NCBI GenBank assembly: GCA_025174535.1
Contig: JALBUN010000049.1
Location: 1,178,001-1,242,000 of the forward strand
DNA length: 64,000 nt
Direction: 5' to 3'
Origin: Cantharellus purpuraceus
Lineage: Eukaryota; Basidiomycota; Agaricomycetes; Cantharellales; Hydnaceae
The number at the start of each line of letters is the position of its first letter. The first letter of the stretch is position 1. Below the pieces are notes generated by a model. The model made no database searches, was not told the DNA's origin, and was given only the letters and a program-made list of their open reading frames with translations. Positions 36,956 through 49,200 of this stretch are shown one piece after another. The translations under genes were made by a program, and so were the position numbers.

Positions 36956-39119
36956 TCAATCTAGTCGTCTCTGTTCTCTTGATGCTATTATCAAAGAAAG
37001 ATCATTAGAATGAGAGCTGCAACAACAATGGGTTGGGTCAGGCAGTCTGGGGCGAAAACTGTATCTCACGCACAGTGGCTGAAGACTGTTTATTCCGAAT
37101 TTGTTGGCGAGTACTCCTGTCATGAAGGGCAACAACGCGCTACCTGCTTTCCCAAAGCCTGCATTTACTGGTGAGTATACAAATAACAGAATGAAGAGTC
37201 TGACGAACCAGCGATCCAGCCGATCGACCCTGTGAGCAGCCACCGCGGTAAGATCTGACGCTGGAGGCGAAATCACAGACAGGGCGTGTCCCTTGAGGAA
37301 CTGGATTACATACCGTTTGATTCATGACTGCTGGATACATTGGTCCCAAAAAAATCCTATCAAGGATACGCTCACAGCATTTCCCATCAAAGACGGGACC
37401 AGCCAGATCGTCAGCTCCAGTCTGTTGGCGCATACTGAACGGTGAATGCACGAGAGAAACGAGAAGAATTGATAACGTACGCAATGAACAGGACAGCGTA
37501 CAGGTATATAGTTTTGTGTTCAGAAATCAAACGGGTGACGTAATGGAGAAGCATCCTTCCCCCAGTCAGGCCTTCCAGAAAGTGAACACGATATCATCAA
37601 GGATCATGAAAAGGCGTCTCAACCTGCAAAGAAACCCGTCTCTACGTATCCCGAACTTGGCCCTCCTTCTCGTCTGTTGATGATAAATGTTACGATCCAC
37701 CCTACAGTGAACAAACTTTTGAGAGCAAGAACAAAGTGAGGGTCTTTGGAGACCTACCTCCAATTGTAACCTCAATTCCCACTTATACCAAGATAAAAAA
37801 TGCAATAAGATACACCGACCTGGTTCCCAGTTTCTGGCGCATAGTGCTTTTTTGAGTTGTGTTGGTTTTTGCAGGAAGCTGGCCGTTCTCGGTGAGTATG
37901 GCTATAGATAGACTGATGTTAATTTGTGAGTGAAGTGATGATGATCTTCTCACCATCTTGGGTCTTCAGTTTGAAAACCGTAGTCAGAATTACAACATTT
38001 GCAACGGCTATTCCCAAGCATGTGAGATATTGATATGACCAATGAGGCAGCTGAGCGAATTGAGTAGCGATGAGTGGAGAGATCAAGGAACCAACTCCTG
38101 ATGATCGAGGTCAATGATTAAGTGGTCTTCGCGGTTCGAGAAGGTATATAAACCGTATGCAGCATGCATGAAATTCATTTTCTCTGTAGCACTGTTCGTA
38201 AGGGATGCCACGAAACCGTTGCCTTGCGCATCCTTGAACAATGTTCATTAGAGGATGGAATAAGGCATGGACGAAACAAACCTGTAAAGCAATCCCGAAT
38301 CCGTTAATCACATACCTGATGACAAGTACTGGGAACGGAGGTGTGGGAGTCATTATACAGTACCCAACAACCTGCCCGACAGCGCCTGCGGAAAAATGCG
38401 TCTAGTTTCCTTGTTCTAGCGTCAGCCGTCTCTGGCTTACCTAGGACAATTGTCTAACAATATGGAATTTGAAATTTAGTATTCTAGAGAATGCATGTTC
38501 TCGTCCATGCGTACCTTTCCAAACCAATCCTGTCGGTGAAGAAAACATTGGAAAGCACATCGATGATGAATCCCTGGCGAAAAAAAACATTGTCAGTCAT
38601 GAGAGATACATAAGCCACTCGTGAGCCCTCACGATACAGGCACAAACGAAGAGAAGCGATACAACAACGAAGTTAACCTAGATGAGGAATTAATTGTCTG
38701 GATGTCCTTCACCGTTTTATGACGCATACGTACGTGATAGTGACGCTGGATGGCGGGTAGTATTGGTCCAGTCGTGCCTATTGCAACTGTAAGACTAGAG
38801 GGGGATCAGATTCATACGAAGACCTCCCATCATTTCATCCCGTAAGAAATAGGCAAAAACAGAGAGCTGCGAATTGTATGTGCCCTCTCCACTTGATATT
38901 AGAGATATGATGGTCTGTAAACGCCGGGGCTCCACTTGGGCCTTTCTAAGAAGCATCCACACCTACAGAAGCTTCACCCTTACTCTTTAGAGCTGGCTCT
39001 GGTTGAGTGACGTTGATGTCGTAAGCAGCTTTAGCGACAGAATGATGCCCTGTAATTTTAGGATTTGAGAGCGCAATAGAATCCCTTTCCGTGGTCGTCG
39101 TGGTCGAAGTACCAGTCAT
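36956..39119 (-). pseudogene. decayed MFS transporter, Bsc6-like (fungal bypass-of-stop-codon 6 family)
   Basis: Minus-strand exons still encode most of a 12-TM transporter: MTGTSTTTTTERDSIAL at the start, ALCFCLFLTG..NDG, TTGPILPAIQRHYH, FVVVSLLFVCACIGFIIDVL, DAQGNGFVASLTNSATEKMN, ISPLIATQFAQLPHWSYQYL, TGFFAGLTGGRML, LTIWLVPSLMGNAVSVS, ILPRWLLTGSIGWIAG and GFGKAGSALLPFMTGVLA. Lesions are visible. The family-conserved Trp after LFLTG is TGA. The Tyr in FILVYVG is TAA. A T-run before the GPMYPAVMNQ segment is one base short. The last exon needs another frame change to reach LIIASREQRRLD. A possible TAG lies in the N-terminal part near 38945, though a 40-nt intron could skip it, and the junction near 38450-38515 did not resolve. 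Substitution-type nonsense codons argue against pure homopolymer sequencing error. Confidence 0.7.
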
Positions 39120-39849
39120 AGTAATAGGAGCGAGCGCTGTAGGTGAGGTTACCGGTATTATATAGCCCTCATAAGCTGAGCGTCAGCGGCAGAGTCATAG
39201 CACCGGGCGGCAGGATGGTACAGTAGTCTACATTGATGTTAGAGCTAGGGTTGGGCTTCTGAGGAATAAACCTTAATCGCCAATACGCAGAGCAAGGGTC
39301 CGAAACCGCCTCTCCAGAACTATTTATACGCTCTGACCTGAGTGGATTTTACGTGACGATTACGCGTCAGTATCAGATGCATTACTCGCAGATGCAGCAG
39401 TAGACAACTGTCACAGGCGCTCTTTATCAGCTAACTTGGTGCAAAGCGAAAAAAAAAAAAAAAAACTCCGCCATGTGCGTTTTAGAAAAGACATATACAT
39501 ACCTGGCTCTGTCAGAGCCAAATTTTAGATAACAGAGAAATAAGTAGTTCATACTTTTGTGATAAAAATATCACTTACAGTTATGTAACAATCATTGCGC
39601 TAGCTTCCAGTGGCAATGGCAAGTAACAAGGTTGTAATACAACAGGTTGAGCAGGAAAACATTTGAAAAGTGCCTGGTAATATTGATGATAAACCGACGA
39701 GAATTTTGGTGACACTAAACGAAGCAAAACAGCAGAGTGTAGTTTCCTGATTCGATTGTGAATTCCCGGTTACGGCGTTAGGTAAGCAGGCGTGCCGCGC
39801 AAGTCAGCGCTATAGACCGTTCCCGGAACGCTTAAATCCAGCTCCTACG
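39120..39849. other. divergent intergenic region, decayed transporter / PITH gene
   Basis: It should hold the PITH-gene promoter. The only notable structure is an A-tract at about 39449-39465. No coding signal was seen. Confidence 0.45.
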
Positions 39850-40727
39850 ATGTCCGCTGAAACCAACACGCCTGCAAACGAAGCCTCAGTAGCGTCCGAA
39901 CTTTCTGGAACGGACTTTGCAAACTTGTATGGCGTGATAGATAAAGACAAGTAGGTCTCAAAGGTTTCTGTCTGGTAATCTTGTGCTAATCAGATTGCTA
40001 ATGCATGACACTCGAAACAGTGTGCATGGTCTGAATTTAGACGTGCCGGAGCAGGCTAGGGACATTATCAAAAGTTGGGATGAACGTGAGGACATCACCA
40101 AATTTGCCGATTCAGGTGTGGATGATCAGGTTTAGTTCGTTTTTCTTCGTCCTCAGCGCATCCACGTGCACCGGAGAGCTGATGTACCATATATTATAGG
40201 TTGTCATTCACGTGCCATTCACACAGAGTGTTCGTGTTCGGTCTCTCCTTCTTAAGCTGGGTGGGTATGCAAGGATTTTTTCGAATCTTTTTGACCCGTT
40301 CAACCAGGCAGGGGTGCAACGACGCCTCTTCGCCTGCGAATATACGCAAATCATCCTAGCATCATCGATTTTTCAGACGCAGAATCAACAAGACCACAGC
40401 TTGACATTGGTCTGTTAGACGGACAAGTAGAGGTGACGGAATATCCGTTGCGAGTAGCAGCTTTCGCCAACATCAATAGTTTATCCCTCTTTTTCGTGAG
40501 TGTGCTTCGGAAGCTACGTCATCATTGGTGAATTGTGAAAGAATTTATAGAGCGAATCAGCTGGTGGAGAGCGTTCTAGAATTTTCTACTTGGGTTTTAA
40601 AGGGGATACGACTAACCAACATAAAAACACCACCAAAAAGATCGACTTGCCAGCTGCCAATGCTGCTGATGCGCCGTTGGTGGACAAGCTGAACGAGAAG
40701 TCCGCCTCACAGCACACTGTTCGATAG
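39850..40727 (+). CDS. PITH-domain protein
   Basis: PITH domains bind the proteasome; in animals the domain is the C-terminal half of thioredoxin-like TXNL1, and stand-alone PITH proteins occur in fungi. Six exons (39850-39950, 40021-40129, 40200-40260, 40308-40495, 40551-40727, the second beginning mid-codon) read cleanly. They give an acidic start, VHGLNLDVPEQARDIIKSWD, VVIHVPFTQSVRVRSLLLKL, LRLRIYANHPSIIDFSDAE, LDIGLLDGQVEVTEYPLRVA and FYLGFKGDT, with a Lys-rich then acidic tail ending QHTVR. Length of about 210 residues is usual for the stand-alone form. No lesion was found. It is the last intact host gene before the transposon block. Confidence 0.92.
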
Positions 40728-41464
40728 TATAATATATTGTTACTTGTGGGGTCAGATATGCATTGAGTTCCTTCCATCAGCAAAGGTGCTGTGACCTTGT
40801 CAGTGGCTGAATGCCACTACGGATACTGTAATGCCACTACAAGATCTGTAATGTCTACAAATATTATAGGCACCATTGTATGTATGTATGTGCAGAAGAC
40901 TAGAGAAATTACAGGCCAAATAGAATAGACATGAGTGTTGATCATATTGCACCCCCTGGGGACATGTCAAAGGCCTAATGACATTGCAGTTTTGTGGAGG
41001 ACATAAAAGTGTTTCAGGGAATAAATTGCCTTATAATATCTATATGTATGATTGTTCCATATATGTACATGCAGAACACTAGAGAGATTGCCAGCCATAT
41101 TCAGCAGACATGTTATGCACTGCATCTGTTGGGGGGTTGGATCTTTGGGGATGGAGTTGGAGTTGTGGTGGTTGGAATGGACTTGGCTTCAGTGTTACAT
41201 CCTGTAACACCAAGTCCAATCTCTGGACTCCATCTCCATCTCCATCTACTCCATCTCCATCAACTCCACCTCCAACAACCCCAAACTCCATCTATTGTTC
41301 TCTTGATAAGTAATTTCCTTGATATGGGTTACAATAACCATCATCATTTATATTGATTAGTATTCATTTGGACTTGAGTCCAAACTCTGAACTCCTTTCC
41401 ATGTTGTATTCCATATCCATCCTATTGTTCCCCTACTCTAGTTTTTCATTCAATTCTTCATATA
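40728..41464. repeat. repeat-rich flank of the transposon block
   Basis: A segment containing the core GCAGAA-ACTAGAGA (40890-40933) recurs diverged at 41071-41112. A CCATCT/CCAACT microsatellite lies at 41228-41285. The stretch ending GGAATGGACTTGGCTTCAG at about 41176-41193 matches part of the chromodomain-element LTR (49477-49495), so an LTR fragment probably lies here. Confidence 0.5.
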
Positions 41465-41745
41465 TGTAAGTACCCTAGGTACTTACTTATGGTAAGACAT
41501 TATAGATATATATATATGTGTATTTGTATCTACAGCATTCCCTTAAGGAATGGTGCTTCTTGGTAGCTATATGCACCCATGGGGTGCATATATACAGTTA
41601 TTATATAATTGGTGGACCCAAGTATACATGTGGGTCCATATGTAGTTAGACAACTTAGATTTAACCACATCACTGTTGCACATAGCACAACCAATAAACT
41701 TTGGTTGAGTTCTGTGTTGGTGTGAACTAAGTCACACATCTTACA
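41465..41745 (+). mobile_element. LTR of gypsy family B (copy 1, 281 bp)
   Basis: Starts TGTAAGTACC and ends CTTACA, TG...CA ends as in LTRs. Just inside the start is a hairpin, AAGTACC/GGTACTT. The same sequence recurs at 43943-44220 and 59947-60204 in the same orientation. It shares the cores TATATGCACCCAT and GGTTGAGTTCTGTG with them. Confidence 0.65.
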
Positions 41746-43942
41746 CATTTTTGAACTTCCACAGGAAGAATCAGTTGATTCTTCCTTCTTATTGAAGTTT
41801 TCTAGCCAGTGCTAGAAAACTGGCTGTTGCTGGTGTACAGATGTATACCAATTCCCCCAGGTGCTCACACAAGTGAGCAACTAGTAGACTAACTTAGTTA
41901 GTCTACAGAAGCAGAATAGAAGGAGTCATCATAAGGATGACTTGAAGCAGAGTGAGTTGTGCTGGCAGCACCCAGGACATCATAAACAATGAATGGTGGT
42001 GTGTAGCCAGCAGTAGAAGCTCCCATGAAGGGGAGCTAGATCCTAGAGAAGTCATAGGGACTTCTTGTAAGGAATACTCTAGGAGAGAGTCATCACAGTC
42101 ACAAGACTGCACAGATGATTGTACAATAGATCGTCTGTCAAACAAGAACCCCTCATTGAGTGGTTCTTTAATAAGAAAAGAAAGGAGACAGTTGGTAACT
42201 GCCTCCAACATTCCTAAAGGGAAGGAACATGCTCAAGAGATGAGCACAAGTAGAAGTTCCAATGCTTCTATGAGGGCATCATGTAGCATGGAGTGGTATG
42301 AAACCCACCAGTCAATTGCAAGATTGATCAAGCAAATCATGCACAATAAGCATGAGATGAAGAGCATTAGTGAAGCTAGTGCTCAGGCAGCCAAGATGGC
42401 AGCCATAGCAGAACATGCTGCCACCACTATGGGGCAGCAAATCACAGAGCTGGGGATGATGTTAAAATCACTCCAAGAAAGCTCTGAGCAATGCAAGTCA
42501 TGTTGCCAAAGATCAGATTCTCAATGAGAATCTGAATTTGGAGAGTCTAGATCTCCCTGGAGTGAGAGAGTCCAACCAAGTGATCAGTTGGATAGAGGAA
42601 ATGAGATTCCCCCAATGGAGAGAATCAGAGATCCAATAATCCCTGTAAGGCAAGGATTACTGATACAGATTGAGGAGGAAACTCCCCAATCTAGATCAAG
42701 GGAGCTTAATCAAGATATTGAGCTATGGAAACAGTGAGAGGCTGAGGCTTCTTGCAAACATAGATTAGCCCTTGAACAGAAGGCTAAACATGCAGAACAA
42801 GAGCTCAGCCAGCTCTTTAGAGAGCAGTGGCCTCAACAGGAGCTCAGTGTTGCTGTTGACTTAAACTGACAGTCATGAAATATGCTGAATAGTTATCAGT
42901 GTGTACGAGCAGTGGGTCTCTCAGGAGACACCCACCATGAACAGCAAGATACCTAATGGGCACCTCAAGAGGATGCTCCCCATCACAGGGAGCAATCCAT
43001 ACCATTGACCTTGGAAGGCCAAGGTATCCTGGATCAATTGGACATGATTGATCCTATTGATGGCATTACTTGCATGGTATAAGTAGCCATAGTTGATAAC
43101 AGAGAAGTCTGTGCTTGCCAAAGCTGGCATAAAGGTGTCACCCTCTGAGCAATACTCAGGAGGTGCAGATCTTGAAAAGTTTGAGATCTTTGTAGCAAGG
43201 GTGCTATGATGACTGAAGATGAATAATCTTCTTGGGCCATCGAGTACAAAGTTTCAACTGTTGTACTTAGGCACTCGCCTTGAAGGTGAGGCCCAGGAAT
43301 GGTTCTACAGAAATGTAGAACATTTCAACAGGGCAGTCCAAGACTGGACCCTGGAAACTGCAATCCAAGGATTGCAGTGTAGGTTCCTATACATGCTGAT
43401 GCATCATCATGCATCAAATAAATTTGACTCTGTAATGCAGAGCCAAAGGACTGTTCATGAGTTGATGAATGATCTAGAAATACGTGGGCCACATGATAAT
43501 GCTGCTGGATGCATACACATTTGATTGAATTTTAGCTAATGAGATAAACTCTGAGCCAGCAAATACTATGGAAATAGAGCGAATAGTGTTAGTAAGTCTC
43601 TGAATGTAAAGGGCTACAGTCAGGGGAGAGGTATCCAAGGTAGCCTGGCTATATGCAGGATTGTACCTTCAAGGGTGTGTCAGAGTGGCAGTCTTCTTGT
43701 GGTTGGCAATGATTATAGTAACCAGCCAATCAGAATACTTGATTCACAAGCCACAAAGTATAACTTGGATATAGTGAAGAGGGGAATAGTTTAGTTGCTC
43801 AGCAAAGGAGGCAAACTAATGGTAAAGAGGGAGAACAACATATGATAATTGAACTGAGGAATTTCAATACATGCAACTGTTATTTTATAGTAAAAATCCA
43901 TCCTCCTGTTGGCTCCATTGGGCTCCATCATTTGCTCCCCAT
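41746..43942 (+). pseudogene. gypsy family B internal region, gag fragments
   Basis: Lies between two LTR copies in direct orientation. Open frames at 41952-42527 and 43219-43524 contain WYETHQSIARLIKQIMHN and LLYLGTRLEGEAQEWFYR. The latter is the gag core found also in the inverted arms, where WFYRNVEHYDRAVQDWTLE can be read. Protease, RT and integrase are absent, so the unit is an internally deleted, non-autonomous copy. In-frame stops break gag between these parts. It is the most diverged of the family B copies. Confidence 0.65.
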
Positions 43943-44220
43943 TGTAAGTACCCAAGGTACTTACTTACTATAGTATATAGTTATATAGTTATAATTAATG
44001 TATGCAGCATTCCATTAAGGAATGCTGTCTTCTTGGTAGATATATGCACCCATAGGGTGCATATGTATGGTTATTATGTAAGCCAGTGGACCCAAGTACA
44101 CCTGTGGGTCCACATATAGTAGACAGAACTTAGTTAACAACCACACCATACAGCACATCGCACAACCAATATACTTGGTTGAGTTCTGTGTAACAGTGTG
44201 AACTAAGACACCAACTTACA
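43943..44220 (+). mobile_element. LTR of gypsy family B (copy 2, 278 bp)
   Basis: Starts TGTAAGTACC and ends CAACTTACA, so the termini TGTAAGT/ACTTACA are inverted repeats. It abuts a truncated LTR of the chromodomain element at 44221. No matching 5-bp duplication is seen outside 41465 and 44220, so the outer flanks have been rearranged. Confidence 0.7.
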
Positions 44221-44751
44221 CTTAGGAGCTAGGTGTGATTTGATATTCGAACTGGGGAATGAGGTCCCCAGTGATACAACTTAAATATATATTTGAAATC
44301 TAATAATAGTTACTCCAGCAATGCATCTCCAAGGCTGGCAGCCTTATGAATATGTCTGAGTCCAATGGAGATGGATGTCCAGGTTCCTATGGTGATGCTG
44401 ATGCATCAATTGGAACTGGAGGTGGATGAGTGAGATCAACGGTGATGATTGGACAGACTAATGGAGATGTGATGGTTTCCAAATAGAGTATAGATTTCAT
44501 GTGGATGGGGATCTGGGTGGATTGGATGGGGATCTGGGCGGATTGGATGGGGATCTGGGCGGATTGGATGGGGATCTGGGCGGATTGGATGGGGATCTGG
44601 GCGGATTGGATGGGGATCTGGGCGGATTGGATGGGGATCTGGGCGGATTGGATGGGGATCTGGGCGGATTGGATGGGGATCTGGGCGGATTGGATGGGGA
44701 TCTGGGCGGATTGGATGGGGATCTGGGCATTAATGAATATAGTCATAACAC
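44221..44751 (+). mobile_element. truncated LTR of the chromodomain gypsy family
   Basis: CTTAGGAGCTAGGTGTGATT at 44221 matches the LTR interior at about 49571-49590. The homology runs through GATGCTGATGCATCAATT to the terminal TATAGTCATAACA at 44751. The first roughly 200 bp of the LTR are missing. Near its end a 21-bp minisatellite has expanded. Confidence 0.7.
44503..44729. repeat. 21-bp minisatellite, about 11 units
   Basis: The unit GGATTGGATGGGGATCTGGGC repeats about 11 times with only one visible variant, near the start (GGGT for GGGC). Because 21 is a multiple of 3 and the unit has no stop in several frames, long artificial ORFs appear on both strands; they are not genes. Confidence 0.95.
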
Positions 44752-46215
44752 TGTCCAATCATTATCACAACTCTGCCCATCCATCCCTGGTTCCACTGAT
44801 GCATCAGCATCACCATAGGTGTATGGGAACCACCTTTTCCCTATCAAATCCTATTTATGCAGCACCAATGTGCTATACTTTGCTTTTCCATTCCTAAATA
44901 TCAGCATATACATGGTGCTTGTACTTGGAATGGACTTATTCAAATATTTTCTATTTTTCCATATTTTTTTCAGGAATATTCCATGCAGAACTCGGCCCAG
45001 AATGATTTATTTCTGCTGTGCTACAGTTGTGGACCCATAGGTGCCCACAAACCTTTGCACAGCCAGCTCTCCACCTTTGGACCAGGCATTTGGCCTGAAT
45101 TCAAGCTCAGATGTCTCTGATCAATAAATATTGTGTAACTTGACAACCACAGCCTCTCAGGGCACTATTTTCTGTGGAGATCATCACCTGAGATGTGGCT
45201 ATCCATGGCTGTCCAAACCAGTGCAGAAAACAGGGTGGATACCCTCCTTTTTGCCTGATCAGTGTCTAATTCAGGGATCAGAGCAGATGATTGATGATCA
45301 GATCAGGTGATTGCCTTGGAATATTCTACCCCTTTCCATAACATTCTAGCTGTTTCCTTCTATTATTAGATAGAACATTCCAGAACCATTATTCAGCTCC
45401 TGATCAGTGTTAGCACAGTGATCAGAACCTGTGATTGGCTTGGAATATTCTGCCCCTTTCTTCCACCTTCCACAACCTTCCAGTAGTTTCCATCTATTAA
45501 TAGGTAGAATATTCTAGAACCATTAGTCAGCCCCTGTAAATACAATATATAAGGAGGTCATTCTGCCTCTGAAATAACAACATATTCTACCACTTCTACC
45601 CATCTTCTGCACACCAGTGTGACTAGAGTGACATACAGTGTCATCCTCTATCTCAGTAACTGTTGATTACCAGTTCAAGGATCTTTTACAGTTGTGTAAC
45701 TGTACTTGATTGCACTCAAAGTAGTGATATTCCTGCTTTGGGCGTGAGTGTAGTATCTGCCTCATGTGACTACAAATCTACAGGGTGAGATTGTCTGTCA
45801 ATAGTCCTGTCATTAGTGCTCATGTTTAAGTTACTAGTGTGTACTGCCTTTGCAGAGCATTAGAATCTTGAACCCATGTGAAGCAGTTGCTAGACTACTT
45901 CACACATTGCTGTTACCCACTTCAGAGTGTCACTGGTTGGATAGTTGGATTCATCCACCTACTTCCTTTAGCCTCTAAGTACATTCCCCTCTTCTTGGAA
46001 TATCTGGACCCCTAAGCGTCCGTGAACTCTAGACTCTGGAAGCCTTGTTCATTTCTTGCTGCTAAGAAACATATTACTTTTCTGCATATAGTCTGCGTTG
46101 ACCAATACAAAGGATTGTAACCAAAGTACAAATGTTAAATTGTTTCTGGAGTTGTGCTTCAGCAGGGTTTGATATTCTTCTCAGCTGTTCATTCACAGAA
46201 TTGTGGTGATTTAGA
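44752..46215. other. non-coding segment with LTR-like features
   Basis: Two imperfect direct repeats of about 140 bp (45256-45400 and 45401-45534) share TGATCAGTGT and CTTGGAATATTCT. They are followed by a TATA-like AATATATAAGGAGG at about 45544-45557. This arrangement resembles the U3/R part of an LTR, but I could not define both ends. No coding sequence was recognised. Confidence 0.4.
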
Positions 46216-46291
46216 GTTTGCCCTAACACCATAATTTTGTGGGTTCCAAAGCAGTTTGCCCTAACACCATAATTTTGCAGGTTCCAAAACA
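46216..46291. repeat. tandem duplication, 2 x 38 bp
   Basis: Units 46216-46253 and 46254-46291 both begin GTTTGCCCTAACACCATAAT and differ at a few positions. On the minus strand the repeat begins TGTTTTGGAACC, the same string that begins at 60205 on the plus strand. Confidence 0.8.
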
Positions 46292-49200
46292 CTGTTCATA
46301 TGCTTTGGACATATCAAGTTTAGATTGATATGTACAGCAGGCAACATCATGTCTAATGCTGTCCTGATCAGGGAAGGGTGTTACGTCCTTCACTGTATTA
46401 TCATTCTGTTCACGCAAGTTGAACATGGTGTGGAGCTTCCTGTTTTTTTTTGGGAATGCATAGCATTGGTACAGCTTGCTGGGCTGTAGCTGATACCCAC
46501 AATTTAGCAGTGGTGTATCACAGGACTTTCTCTGAAAGTTCTGCTCAGTAGTGCTCTGGACACTTAGGCAAGTGATAATGTATTTGCTTGTCAGGATCCA
46601 CGAGATTAATCTCGTGGTTAACTTCCCTAAATGGGGGAAGTTCTAAGGTTATGCTGCTGAATAGGTCAGCATACTTTTCTTTCCATTGATGACTCAACTG
46701 AGGGATCTGACTGGCCATGTAAGTGGTTGATTCTTCACGAGACAAAGCTATTCATGTCATGTTCTTATTTGGATCCTCCATTGGGGGGTCCTTTACTGAG
46801 TCTAGTCCTTCTTTTAGGAAGGACTGTGTTGTGGGTAGCTCGTGTTTAGAGTTACCCCCTTGGCATCATTTATTCACACCAACACTCTTTCTTCATATTG
46901 AGTTTATACCCCATGACGGGGTATGAAGAGCATTGGTATTATGCTCTCCATTGGTGGGGACTTCTTCAGTTCCCATCATGATTGGGCCTGGGCCATTAAA
47001 GTCCAGGCATATTTGTAACTTTCATAGGAATGGGGTACCGAGTATTACATCGTAATACTCAACATTGACATCAAAATATTCTTCAATGTTCTGACTACCA
47101 AACTTTATGGTACTCCTACTCCCAACACATGCTAATTGCAGTGCAATGGGTTGCTCTAGTGCAAATGTCTTCATACCTGTCACGCGTGTGAATTCAGGGG
47201 ATATCATTATCCCCTCACTTCCACTGTCTAATAGACAGTGGGCTAGTGTTCCACCAATCTCCCAATACCCAGAGATTGTTTTGTTGTCTATGTGCAGTCT
47301 ATCTGGTCACACTGTCAACTTCTGTTGGCTCCTATGATTATACATAGGTTTGGCCAATCTGTCAATACTGACAGCAGCTGTATGCAGCTGTCGTGATTCC
47401 CTGCTTCTCCGGAATCTTGTTGCACTACAGAAATGCACCACATAGGTGTGTCTCGGTGGAATTTGATCATTGGGTTGAATTCATATCACATTAGAGCAAT
47501 ACATTGGCGTAGCCTCCCTTTCAGGGGCATCATCTTGGTTGTCCCATTCATATGCAGCGACCTCCTCATCCCATTGTCAGCCACTTCTATAGCTGATACT
47601 TTTTTGTCTAGATGGTCCTTGGGATCATCCATTGCTTCTTCATGTTCTCCCTCTATCAGGGAGAATCCATCTACCTTATCCTCCACTATGTGTGAGGACA
47701 CATCCTTTTGGACGGCAACCAACCTTACATTGCCCGTTAATTTGGGGCAGCTAGGTCACATGTGACCTGTCTGGCCACATTTGTAGCACACAACATTACT
47801 AGTAACATTGTTCAATTGATCACCACTCGCGTGTGCTGGTGGTTTTGATGGATAATTACCCTTGAAAAGGTAATTGTTGGAATTGGCCCCGGAGCTTCCA
47901 TTATGGGGTTCCAACCTTGACACACTCGCTTGTTGTGAGTGTGTGTTGGGAGCCATATACATGTCCTTGGGGCATGGGTCAACTCCCCATATTCATCATA
48001 CCAGTAGTTCTATTGACTACTGGTCTATGGGTTGAGGGGGACGTGTTAGTCATGTTCTCTGGGTGTTGCATACTGTGGTGGTATCGCGTCACTTCCTCTA
48101 TCATTCAAGCAGTTTTGTACAACTGCTCAATACTGCTAAACTCGGCATTGAAGCCCTTCTTGAGGACTTCTTGTCTCAGAGGTTTGTGCATTGCAGTTAC
48201 AAACCTCTTCCTGTACGTGTATGTGTCCGGTGGCATTATCATGCGACCTGCGTACTTATCTAGGTCATTCATTAATTTGTGAATGGTCCTTTGACCCTGT
48301 ATTACAGAGTCAAACTTATTTGACGCATAGTGATGCATTAGGGTATGTAGGAATCTACACTGCAATCCAAGGATTGCAGTTTCCAGGGTCCAGTCTTGGA
48401 CTGCCCTATCGTAGTGTTCTACATTCCTGTAAAACCAGGGCCTCACCTTTAAGGTGAGTGCCTAAGTACAATAGTTGAAACTTTGTACTTGATGGCCCTA
48501 GGAGATTATTCATCTTCAGCCATTGTAGCATACCTGCTACAAAGATCTTGAACTCTTCAAGATCTGTGTATTGCTCAGGAGGCGATACTTTAATGCCTGC
48601 TTTGGCAAGTACAGACTTCTCTGGGTCTGTATCTCTGTTATCAACTATGGCTACTTGCACCATGCGGGCAATGCCATCGATAGGATCAATTGTGTCCAAT
48701 TGGTCTGGTATGCCTTGACCTTCTAAGGTCGATGGCACTGATTGTTCCCTGTTATAGGGAACATCTTCTTGAGGTACCCATTGGGTATCTCGTTGCTCAT
48801 GGCAGGTGTCTCCTGAAAGGCCCACTGCTTACTTGTGCTGATAACTGTTCAGCGCATGTCATGACTGTCGATTTAAATCAACAGCCACATTGAGTTCTTG
48901 CTGGGGCCACTGCTCTCTAAACATCTGGCTGAGTTCCTGCTCTGCATGTTTAGCTTCACATTCGAGGGCTAATCTATGTTTATGAGAAGCCTCAACTTCT
49001 CGTTGTTCCCATGGTTTGATCTCTTGATTGAGCTCCTTTGCCATAGATTGAGGAGTTTCCTCTTCAATCTGGATCGGTAATCCTTGCCTCACAGGGATTG
49101 CTGGGTCTCTAATACCCTCCATTGGGGGAACTTCATTTCCTCTGTCTAACCAATCATTTGGTTGGACCCTCCCACCCCAGGGAGGTCCAGACTCTCTGGA

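Noticed and set aside
44503..44729. CRISPR-like array
   Set aside because: Direct tandem repeats without spacers, in a eukaryotic LTR remnant.
44497..44897. Repetitive proteins encoded by the 21-bp minisatellite on both strands
   Set aside because: Open only because the unit length is a multiple of 3 and lacks stops.
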